Assembly (NCBI RefSeq): GCF_047948215.1
Contig: NC_134456.1
Location: 14,223,730-14,287,729 of the forward strand
Direction: 5' to 3'
DNA length: 64,000 nt
Source: Lycorma delicatula
Taxonomy: Eukaryota; Arthropoda; Insecta; Hemiptera; Fulgoridae
This document shows positions 48,661 to 57,977 of the stretch, piece after piece. Position numbers and translations under genes: made by a program. Numbering within the stretch: position 1 is the stretch's first letter; each line of letters opens with the position of its first letter. Below the pieces are notes generated by a model. It searched no databases. It was not told where the DNA came from and was given only the letters and a program-made list of their open reading frames with translations.

Positions 48661-49554
48661 GTGAACTTTCAGAGCCAAGTATACCATAATCAACTAAAAC
48701 TATTTTACCCTCTAATCTAGATCAGTGATCTAAGTAGGACAAATACGGGGCTTTAAAATGTTTGACTGCACTGATAGATTCCGAAGAGTTTTCTTGAATA
48801 ATCATAATAATATGGTTTAATCATCCATACAACAGCCCAAATTATATTCTAAATTTAAAAGTAGTAATTAACATCATACACTATTAAATAATGAAATTAT
48901 TTCTTAACTACATATTAAAACATTCTTTGGCTGCCAAAGTTTACAGGGCTGCAAATGGTTGCTACAGAAATTATAAACAAAAAAAAATATTGTTTGAGAA
49001 GAAATTATTTAGTCGATATTGAATATCGGTAGATATTACATCAAAAATGTATTATCTCTACGGTAAAGAAATTTACAAAAATGTATTACTAGTATTTAGG
49101 TAGAGGAAAACATGATGCGATGATATAAGGAAAAAGTGGATTTTACCATGGACTGTATCCTATATTGGATTTTAAAATTTTAATTATGTGGATTATCTCC
49201 CTTTTAATTATGTAAAGCTAATTGAAAAGCAGAGTGTGAGCATTTTTAATTAAGTTGCAGATCTTTCAAACTACATCTGTGTCAGTTGTGGTCCTGGTGT
49301 AATGTTAAGCAAGAAGAAAATGCACGAGTATTTCATTTCTAATTGGTTTCTAAAACACATAGATTGAAATATTTTAATAAAAGTGTCCTGAATGAAAGTG
49401 AACTTTGTAATTATTTGAACGGTCAAGATTGGTACTCGCTGTGTGATTAATATTAATAATAATTAAAATCGCAATTAAATTTATTAATAATTAAGGATGG
49501 ATACCCTTTATTGCACAACTAAGGAATATAATTTGACTAATTTATGTGTACATA
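48661..49554. other. AT-rich stretch, nothing recognised
   Basis: No motif-bearing frame or repeat boundary was recognised between the two LINE copies. Confidence 0.35.
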
Positions 49555-49565
49555 ACATTTTTTAG

Positions 49566-52030
49566 ATTTTCGTACTAAAAAAGAACAACTTGAAGGTCTA
49601 CTAAACTTCAGAACTGAGTATAATTACTCATATAATGCACCTTTTAAAATGGAAGAATTCGCGAAAGCGTTGGAAAAAGCAGGTAACACAGCTGCTGGTC
49701 CGGATGAAATCCACTATAATGTGATCAGGCAGCTGAATACCACTGCAAAGCGTAGATTATTAGAACTTTATAATAAAATAAGGCGGGATGGAACGTACCC
49801 GCAGCAGTGGAAAAAAGCTCATGTTGTTCCAGTACCAAAGAAAAATAAAAATTTAACAGACCCCAATAGCTATCGTCCTATTTCTTTGACGTGTGCTATG
49901 GGAAAAATACTGGAAAAAATGATTAATAATCGACTCGTCTGGGTTTTGGAAAAAGAAAACCTGATATCACCGTATCAAGCAGGTTTTCGGCAATACCATT
50001 CTACCACTGATCAAATGATCAGCTTAGAGGACGTTATATATAACAGCTTCATTAAAAGGAAACATTGTGTCGGAGTCTTCTTTGATCTTCAGAAGGCTTT
50101 CGATATGACCTGGCGTCATGGTATAATGCTCCAGATACATGAATGGGGCATTCGTGGCAATCTGCCTATACTGCTCAGCAACTATATGAATGACCGTACC
50201 TTCCAAATACGCGTCAGCAATAAATATTCATGTGAAAGAATCTTGGAAAATGGCATACCGCAGGGTTCGCCGCTGAGCGGTACCTTGTTTACCATTGCCA
50301 TTACTAAATTGATATTTGCCATTCCAGTAGAAATCAGCAAAATCGTCTATGTTGATGATCTGGCAATTATGTATGCCAGCAACAAGACTGCTATGGTGAG
50401 GTACAAATTGCAACGAGCGATCAATGCTCTAAATGAAGTTGCAAGGAATAACGGATTCCAATGCTCACCAGAAAAAACGTGCTATGTACACTTTTGTAGG
50501 AAGAGAATTCCTCATCAAAGTCCTGCGTTGACAATTGATGATAATCCAATACAATATAAAGACAGCGTAAGGTATTTAGGACTAGTATTGGATAAATCCC
50601 TTACATGGGGATTATATACAGGACTTGAGTGATAGATGCAAAAGAGCCCTAAACATTATAAAATGTTTATCGAACTTAAATTGGGGCTCAGACAAACAGA
50701 CATTATTGAGATTGTATAAAGCATTGGTTCAATCTAAACTAGACTACGGATGTATCGTATATTCATCCGCTAGAAAGTCGCACTTAAGAAAGTTAGACGT
50801 AGTTCATAATAGCGGAATAAGATATGCAACAGGCGCTTTCCGAACAAGTCCGGCGGCTAGTCTGATGTCTGAAGCCGGAATAATGCCACTACATTATAGA
50901 AGAGAGATCCTTTTGTTAAGATATGCAGCAAATGTATGGGCTTTCCCTGCTCATATAAATAATAAATTGTTTACGAATCATCCTATGGCTGCAGTATATG
51001 AACATCGTGCTACCAATTCCAGACCAGCCGGAATTAGGTACCACGAATTAAGAAGAAAATATGAAATTGCTATACCAGAGACACTAGCAATTTCTACTAG
51101 AGAAATACCGCCATGGATCTTGCCAGCGGTAAATACAAGTTTGGATCTCTCTGAAGGAGAAATAAATAAGAAACCAGCAGTGATCATCCAGCAGGAATTT
51201 TTGGCAACCGTCAGTAGCTACGAAGAACATATTAGAATTTATACTGACGGTTCTAAAACCGAACATGGTGTTGATGCTCAATATATGTAAATGGAGAAGC
51301 CCACTTTTGGAAACTGCCAGATGTGGCCAGTGTCTACACGGCAGAACTCACTGCAATTCAGCAAGCTCTTCGCTACACTGAACACTATTGCGAAGAGAGA
51401 GTGCTAATATGTTCCGATTCATTAAGTGCACTCGTCGCAATTCGGAACAAGAACATTAAGGATGTCCTAATTGCAAACATCCTGTCCATTTTATACGTTC
51501 TAAAACAACGAGGACAGCGATGCGTATTTGTATGGACTCCGGGGCATGCTGGTATTACAGGTAATGAAATCGCAGACGAAGCTGCCAGAAAGGCAACAGT
51601 CTGCGATGAATTGGATGCATTTCCTGTAAGAGTGGCAGATGTTAAAAACCGTCTAACAAACATAGTAAGAAATAAGTGGAACGCTGAATGGAGGAGTTTA
51701 AATACGAAATTAAACTCAGTTAAAACTTCTCCTTATAAATGGAAAAGCGACTTTAAGTTGACTCGCCGTGAACAAGTAGCGGTGACCAGACTTAGAATCG
51801 GTCACACGCGATTAACAAATTTATATATGTTAACCGGCGAAGTGAGACCAATGTGCGGTGTTTGTAATAAAACACTGACAATCAAGCATCTAATAGAAGA
51901 ATGTACCATATATGAGGACCTCAGAAAGAGGTTCCGTCTTACAAATAATATTAGTGCTGATCTGGATAATGGAAATGAAGAAAATATAGTTGCATTTCTA
52001 CACGCCAGTGGACTTCTTAAAAGCCTATAA
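49566..52030 (+). pseudogene. I-like LINE ORF2: reverse transcriptase, RNase H, zinc finger (two frameshifts)
   Basis: Frame 1 (49649-50632, open back to about 49566) carries the RT: AGPDEIHYNVIRQL, NSYRPISLTCAMGK, QAGFRQYHST, motif A GVFFDLQKAFDMTW, motif B NGIPQGSPLSGTLF, motif C IVYVDDLAIM. A one-base shift near 50610-50630 leads to the thumb region (50625-51290), ending in the RNase H start RIYTDGSKTEHG. A second shift near 51275 leads to the rest of RNase H (ELTAIQQALRYTEH, LICSDSLSAL, WTPGHAGITGNEIADEAARK). The C-terminal finger is CGVCNKTLTIKHLIEEC. RNase H with this finger places it in the I group. Catalytic residues of both enzymes are kept. Confidence 0.85.
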
Positions 52031-52070
52031 AATGAAAGTTTAAAGCTGTGGTAAAAGATACTCTAAGCGG

Positions 52071-52074
<4 letters not shown>

Positions 52075-52129
<55 letters not shown>
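52075..52129. repeat. (TA)n microsatellite in LINE 3' UTR
   Basis: Roughly 27 TA units 45 bp after the ORF2 stop. A similar TA run lies in the 3' UTR of the related LINE at 55360-55391. Confidence 0.95.
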
Positions 52130-52132
<3 letters not shown>

Positions 52133-52209
52133 AAAGAAATGGTATTGATAAGTTTAATTTTAATTTTAATTTCATGGTCTTTTGAGAACCTTATCTCAAA
52201 TTTTAATAT

Positions 52210-52228
52210 CGGGGCCCTTTACACCCCG
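52210..52228 (+). promoter_or_regulatory. LINE 3'-UTR stem-loop, instance 4
   Basis: A five-pair stem CGGGG/CCCCG encloses the loop CCCTTTACA. Confidence 0.55.
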
Positions 52229-52296
52229 TAAGTGTTTGTGATTGTCCTTGTCTTTCATGTCTTAAATGTTTTGTGTAGTTTGTGCTTTTAAATAAA

Positions 52297-52323
52297 ATGT
52301 AAGGGCCCTTTACACCCTTACAT
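52297..52323 (+). promoter_or_regulatory. LINE 3'-UTR stem-loop, instance 5
   Basis: A perfect nine-pair stem ATGTAAGGG/CCCTTACAT encloses the loop CCCTTTACA, 91 bp after instance 4. The outer stem differs from the TGGCAAGGG/CCCTTGCCA stem at 7.35 kb by compensated changes. Confidence 0.6.
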
Positions 52324-52449
52324 ACGACGATCCAGATGGTGATAGTAGTTTCTTTTAAAGATTGTGACGAGGGCTAATGACCTTAGCAGTCGATGCCCAT
52401 AAAAATTAATAAAAAAAAAATTAAAAAAAAAAAAAAAACATTTTGTAGC

Positions 52450-54703
52450 AACTCTCCTGATACATTATAATCCAGAGCAAAAAATGTTTTGTTCTGTTAA
52501 ATTTTGTTTCTTTAGTTCAACTAATTTAATCATATAAGTACTTTTTTCTTTAATAAGACATTATTTATTATTACTCTTACTTAAATTACTACTAATTAAA
52601 AAATAAACATTAAAATTTATTCATTGACATACTAATAATAATATTTAAAAATAAATAAAATTTGAATTCGTGAATCATCAAATTTTCTGCCTATCTGTTA
52701 ATTTACACTAAAATACGTGGTCAAATAATTTTCATTGATGCTTTCTGAATTGTGATTTAATTTGTGACTATTTTATAATTATTTTTAGTTCCTAAATATA
52801 TTTATTTTAATTTTACTCCATGTATTTATATTTTAAATAATTATTTTGGATTGAGAATCATATATATTTTTCATTTTATAGTATAGTGTATCTTATTATA
52901 CTGCTATGTTCAAGATTTTATCAGAATTTTTCTCATCTGGCCAAATATTAGTGAAGTTATTTTTTTTAATCGATCAAGTAGCATACCTTCCCATTCCTTA
53001 TACGATCTTAAAATTAATTATATACAACTCGGAATAAAAAAATTATTTATTTATAATTAACAGATGGCCCCTTACCAAAAGATGAATTTCATCTATATAA
53101 TTAAAAGTACAGTTTAATTAGACCTTTCAGCGAAGAATATGATTTTAATATACATAAAAAATGTACACTATATTAAAACAGGCTAAAAACAAAGTGTATT
53201 AACATAATTGGTTAATGACTTGCTGCATTTACATGATGAATATAGAGTTGTTACAGTAGCTCTGTAGTAATATTTGGTTAGTTAACATATTTCTGGTATT
53301 GACTTAAGTAGTAAATACTATTAACCAATTGTTTGAAGTACACTGCAGTAGATGCTATTAATAAAAAATTGTCTAATTTTTCTAATATGAATGATTCTAG
53401 TACATATAATGGGGGGAGTTATGCGCTTGTTTAATTAAACCACTCCCTTCGTATTGCAGTTGCTCGGATCTTGAATTTGGGTAATATTACAGGCAGTATT
53501 TATTATTATCAGATTTAATAGAAGATTATTACTAGATTTCTCATTATAAAAAATAGCAGATGCTATCTGTAATAAAGCATAAATCTGTAGTTGCTGGGAG
53601 AAATAAATAAAATGTTTTATATGAATAGAAAGGAATGATCCCTCATGCTTAGATGACATTTGCTTAGAACTTAGAAATACTTGACTGAACTGTCTAATAC
53701 ACACTCACTATAGACTTAGTAACATAACCTTGTTTAGTAAATCAAGGAAATAAATAACAGAAGTAGTGTTGAGTATACTTTACATGAATGTGTTGGTGCT
53801 GCAGCCTAATGATCATAAGATACTAACATACATTATGGGAATAACAATCATATTATGCCTTGGTTTATTATGGAGATGAGAAGAGAAGAGGTTTTACATT
53901 GTCTTCTTCACTGAGCCAGTAGTGTTACAATTGAATGTCAAGTGCTCTGAAATTTGCATGCAATTAGACTTAAAAGCCACACCTTCACTTTGTTCATCAA
54001 AGGGACTGGCTGCACAAATAACATCATTACCTGCAGAGAAGGCAATTCAGACTACTGTCTGTCTAACTCTGGCACTTTAGATGCTTCACTATATATGTCA
54101 CAACCATAAAAAATTTGGGACAGATAATGTAAGGGAAACACTGTCAAGTAAACAATTTATATGTAACAATGAATTGAATAATTATTATTAACTCATCCCT
54201 GAATGGAAGTGTGTTTATGATGTTATATTTAAAATTACTTAATGCTGAACAATCCACTTTAAAATTATATCATTTTGTTAAATGGTATATTAAAATTTTA
54301 TGTAATCTAATTATTATTTTCATGCTATAGTTTAAACTAATTTTTGCAATTATATTTTTATATTTGATCCACAAATCTAAACCATTAACGTATTAGTTCA
54401 TTAACTATTTAGTGCATCTGAACTTATCCTACATTTAACAAATGGATAACTGGATAATTCTGCAATACTTTAGTTAATGAAATTGACCTGCCAACTTGAT
54501 ATACATACACAGAAACTGTTGTATTATTTTTATATTTAATTATTAATAGTTGATACCTATTATAAGCCTTTTATTAGGATCATTTTCAATTATTCCCTTT
54601 CCTCATGTATTTGGTAGAGATTCAATAATTGTGGAATAAATAAATGAACAAGTAAGTGAGTTTTTAAAAAAATATATATTTGAATTATTTAATAAAAGCT
54701 AAT
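52450..54703. other. Intergenic stretch downstream of the cyclophilin gene
   Basis: AT-rich, with no recognised gene. A possible minus-strand polyadenylation signal AATAAA is at 54570-54575, about 130 nt after the cyclophilin stop; in such AT-rich DNA this is weak evidence. The minus-strand frame at 53435-53704 has no motif. Confidence 0.35.
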
Positions 54704-54889
54704 TTAACAAAATCTTATTTCATGACGTTCTTTCTTTGAATCAAATGGTTTCTGTGGTTGCCAATTAATGGCAAATATTTTGTGTACAGGAATAGCACCA
54801 CAATCTGCTATGACTATTGGTTGTGACACTGTTCCATTTATTGAACCTTTAGATTCAATTTTCTTGATGACATCATCTCCTTCTAAAAT
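54704..54889 (-). CDS. Cyclophilin-type peptidyl-prolyl isomerase, last coding exon
   Basis: This is the terminal coding exon of a cyclophilin, the enzyme family that isomerises Xaa-Pro bonds. After a TTACAG acceptor it encodes ILEGDDVIKKIESKGSINGT, VSQPIVIADCGAIPV and a tail ending EIRFC before TAA. The pattern (x)LEGxDVxxKIE...IxIADCG is the last helix and strand of the cyclophilin fold. The 20-odd residue basic tail after IADCG is longer than in cyclophilin A, so this is not the short cytosolic paralogue. The exact paralogue is not determined. A LINE 3' end lies only about 35 bp upstream of the acceptor. Confidence 0.82.
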   Translation of the reverse strand: MLEGDDVIKKIESKGSINGTVSQPIVIADCGAIPVHKIFAINWQPQKPFDSKKERHEIRFC

Positions 54890-54927
54890 CTGTAACAAAT
54901 AATTTGTAATTGTTTTTGTTTATTGGT

Positions 54928-54959
54928 GGGCGAAAAACGCTTTGGCGTTATCATCGCCC
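54928..54959 (-). terminator. LINE 3'-terminal hairpin
   Basis: GGGCGA pairs with TCGCCC and, inside, AACGC pairs with GCGTT around CAAA, with asymmetric short internal loops (TGAT opposite TT). It sits at the very 3' end of the LINE. Terminal hairpins are commonly used by LINE reverse transcriptases to recognise their own RNA; the role here is inferred. Confidence 0.6.
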
Positions 54960-55355
54960 GGAATAAAATTTAATAAAGAAAACAAATAATAAAAAAAGCT
55001 ACCTTAAAAACTAGAAAAAATTAAAAACTTACAACTAATATCACAGCTGAAAAATTTATTTTTAAAAATACTTAAAATAAATCACAGCCGTAAAACATAA
55101 AATTAAAAATAAGCTTAAAACTAAAAAAGTAAAATAACAAGAATTTAAAAAATTCCAAGAGGGGTATAAAGAGTCCCTACTCAGATGAGGGGAAGACTAG
55201 AAAATTAAGACAAAAAACTAATCCTAGTTAAAAACTAAAATATTGAAAAGCTAAAACTTAACAACTAATAAAATATCAGTAAGAAACTTAAAACTAATAT
55301 CACTAAAAAATAAATAAAAATACTATCATAGATAAAAAACTTAAAACTACATAAA

Positions 55356-55359
<4 letters not shown>

Positions 55360-55391
<32 letters not shown>
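55360..55391. repeat. (TA)n microsatellite
   Basis: About 16 TA units inside the 3' UTR of the minus-strand I-like LINE. Confidence 0.9.
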
Positions 55392-55394
<3 letters not shown>

Positions 55395-55410
55395 AAATAA
55401 AAATAATGAA

Positions 55411-55439
55411 CTCCGAGAGTGTAAAAGGCTCCTTTTCGG
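55411..55439 (-). promoter_or_regulatory. LINE 3'-UTR stem-loop, instance 6
   Basis: On the minus strand an inner GAG/CTC stem and an outer CCGA/TCGG stem, separated by a bulge on the 5' side, enclose the loop CCTTTTACA (55420-55428). It is weaker than the other instances but carries the same loop. Confidence 0.45.
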
Positions 55440-55501
55440 ATAACAAAAGAAAATACAAATTTAAAAAAAAAAAAGGAACATTAAAAATACATATAATACT
55501 A

Positions 55502-55858
55502 TTAAAAGGTATGTAAAATACTAATACTTCTAAGATATAAAAACACCCGGTCCAAAACTTCCTTATCATTGCCCAAGATTTGACGAATGTTCCTGTGCAT
55601 TTTAAATTTACGAAGCAATACCGCATAACAAATGCAATCCACAAGGATGTGGGGCACAGTCAAGCGGCAGTTGCATCGTACGCATGTTGGTGCATTTACT
55701 TTTGACATTAGATATACGTTTGTGACTCTAGTATGGCCTATCCGCAATCGACAAAGGACTACTTCCTTCCGACGGAGTTTTCTAAAAGACAAGTTCCATG
55801 GCAACACAGTTTTTTTTAATGTATCGGAGTTCATTATCCACTGTGGCTGTCCAGTCAC
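55502..55858 (-). pseudogene. I-like LINE ORF2 C-terminus (zinc finger end)
   Basis: The open frame encodes LSFRKLRRKEVVLCRLRIGH, TRVTNVYLMSKVNAPTCVRC, then NCRLTVPHILVDCICYAVLL and a C-terminal RNIRQILGNDKEVLDRVFLY. It has the CxxC...H...C finger that closes I-type ORF2, with LRIGHTRxTNxYLM preceding it exactly as in the element at 49.6-52.0 kb (LRIGHTRLTNLYML). RNase H is cut off upstream. This short open part is a fragment, not a gene. Confidence 0.82.
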
Positions 55859-57481
55859 CTTGCCACTTCTTTCAAAGAGCGTGTTTTATATAATTGCTAA
55901 AATCGATTGCTAAATTGAATCAATTTCAATCATCTTTGTTTTATTTCATAGAGGAAGTTTCTCAGGAGATAACAATTGTATAAGCTTACCCAAGTAACCT
56001 AAAACCTAATTGGAAAACATTTTGAACAAAAATGCTCTCTAGTTGGAAGAAAATGAAAGATTTTTTCTTTTTTGTCATCATTGCTCAGTAAATAGAAGAA
56101 TAGATCCAGTAAATAGAACTGCTTTTTGTTATCATTTCCAAACAAAGAATATTATATAAATAATTACACACAGATTTTACATAATTATACATATTTATAT
56201 ATTGTATATATACATTGGTGTATTCAAAGTTTTTATGAGAAAATTAAAAAAAATGTAGAAAACTTGGGTAAAAAAACAATATATTTGCCGCATTTTATAG
56301 GGCCTTAGCTCACACCTAGTAAGTAGTTTTATATCAATTTTTAGCAATAAATTTCTTAATTTTATCAAGATATACTCACCGTAGTGTTTCAATGGCTTAT
56401 TTCATTAAAAGAAATAATATTTTTGTAGACCTACCTGTGCATTAAATAAAAATAAAATTAAAGGAAGTAATATTACAATGAAAAAACCACAAGATCAATT
56501 TTCTTACAATTTCGACTTTGAATCCTAGTTAGGAGTTACACTTAGTTGTACTTAATTGATGGTGCATGTTTTTATTTTAGTGCTGATTTCTATAAATTAA
56601 CATTTTAAAATAATTTTAAAAGATTAATTTTCAAATTTTAGTAAATTTCCTTAAATTTATAAAAGTCAGATGAATATGTACGAGTACGTGCATTTTAAAA
56701 AGAAAAACAAATTGAATAATAATTTTGTTAACAAATTAGAATAAAATATAACTTTTTTCACTGATCTCCATATAACTGGATAGGGGATCCTTATGGCGTA
56801 AAATACAATTAAGTGTTCAATATTGAAGCATATTCCAGCACTGCAGAATGAGATGATGGAAACTAAATAAAACCATTGTACGCTTGCACAACTTTATCCC
56901 TACTCTTACACTTACCTCTGCACATGCACCGTTCCATTTTATTTAGGTCTATAGGTTCTACCACTCATTTAGTGGTGCTGGTTTATGCTTCAAATTTTAA
57001 CAATTCCAATACATGGGATCCCCTACCAAGTTATACAGAGATCAGTGCTTTTTTCAGATGATTAATTTATCAGATAACCTACAACTTTGTTTGGGAATGT
57101 GGTATGGAAATTGTATAGTGAATGAAAAATGCCAGAGCTATATATAACTTTAGTATACAGTTATCAAAATCTAACTTGTGTAATAATAATTGGCTGTTTT
57201 AACTGTAATTAATATAATTTAATGTAAATAAATTAGCTATGTAATTTGTTTATCATCACTTCTTAATTTCGGGAACTTAATTTTAGATCAAGATAGTAGG
57301 GTTGTTTAGTGTAACTTAAGTCAGAATGAAAAAATTAAAATATAACATCTACATGAAGCTGCAGTTTCATTAATAAAAATTTAATGTGGAATTATTTTAT
57401 CATGATGGTTTTTATTTTTGAAATAAATTAAGGATCTCAAACATGAGATCTTATTTGTTTTTATGTCTAACAGCTTAGCAC

Positions 57482-57517
57482 AACTCAAGCTAGAATGCAT
57501 GCATTCTAACCTGAGTT
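57482..57517. repeat. Palindrome
   Basis: TAGAATGCATGCATTCTA (57491-57508) is a perfect 18 bp palindrome, flanked by AACTCA and TGAGTT at 57482-57487 and 57512-57517. Confidence 0.85.
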
Positions 57518-57837
57518 GGTAAGTTAAAGAGCTTGCAAAGATCAATTCTAGTTTTCATTTGCAAGTTAATTGGAAAACTGAAGAGAATGTCTCCCCCTAC
57601 AGCAATCAGGATGCTTGCATTAACTTCTAATTCATACCAAAATAAGAGTCTTTCATGTTAATAAATTAACAATTTGTTTGCAATTTTACTTAACTCCCTG
57701 ATAACTTGATGTCGGGTTAATGGGTTCTTAATTTGTTTATAAAATAAACTTGAAAAGAAAACCAATTGAAGTTTTTAATAATGATTAGAAATAACTTATT
57801 TTTGTGTGAGTTAGATCTTAATGTATATATTCTAATT

Positions 57838-57876
57838 TGTAATTAGAATACAGTTTCATACTGTAATCTAATTACA
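57838..57876. repeat. 17-base-arm hairpin
   Basis: TGTAATTAGAATACAGT (57838-57854) and ACTGTAATCTAATTACA (57860-57876) are inverted repeats with one mismatch around a five-base loop. Confidence 0.85.
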
Positions 57877-57955
57877 ACAGTGAGACAAGTTAGAGCTCAT
57901 GTTAAAGGACCTTTAAGTAATATTTTTTAAAATAAAATAAAGTTAGCTTTTAATT

Positions 57956-57977
57956 GGTGATAACTTTGGTTATCACC
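57956..57977. repeat. 9-base-arm hairpin
   Basis: GGTGATAAC, loop TTTG, GTTATCACC: a perfect hairpin 80 bp after the previous one. Confidence 0.85.

Larger units (their letters stand above)
49566..52438 (+). mobile_element. I-like LINE, 5'-truncated, with target-site duplication
   Basis: The element starts inside ORF2, runs through reverse transcriptase, RNase H and a zinc finger, then a 3' UTR with a TA microsatellite and two stem-loops, and ends in a long A-run (about 52411-52438). ACATTTTTTAG (49555-49565) before it and ACATTTTGTAG (52439-52449) after it are an 11 bp target duplication with one difference. The low number of lesions (two frameshifts) points to a fairly recent insertion. 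Confidence 0.82.
54925..55915 (-). mobile_element. I-like LINE 3' end, 5'-truncated, in the last cyclophilin intron
   Basis: Minus orientation: C-terminal ORF2 at 55502-55858, then a 3' UTR with a stem-loop and TA repeat, and a terminal hairpin at 54928-54959 that marks the 3' end. It is the same family as the fragment at 1-450. It lies on the same strand as the cyclophilin gene, its end about 35 bp before the terminal exon's acceptor. Confidence 0.78.

Noticed and set aside
54704..54898. Terminal cyclophilin exon as a processed retrocopy
   Set aside because: It has a proper acceptor at its start, no upstream cyclophilin sequence joined to it, and a phase-matched partner exon at 63.67 kb.
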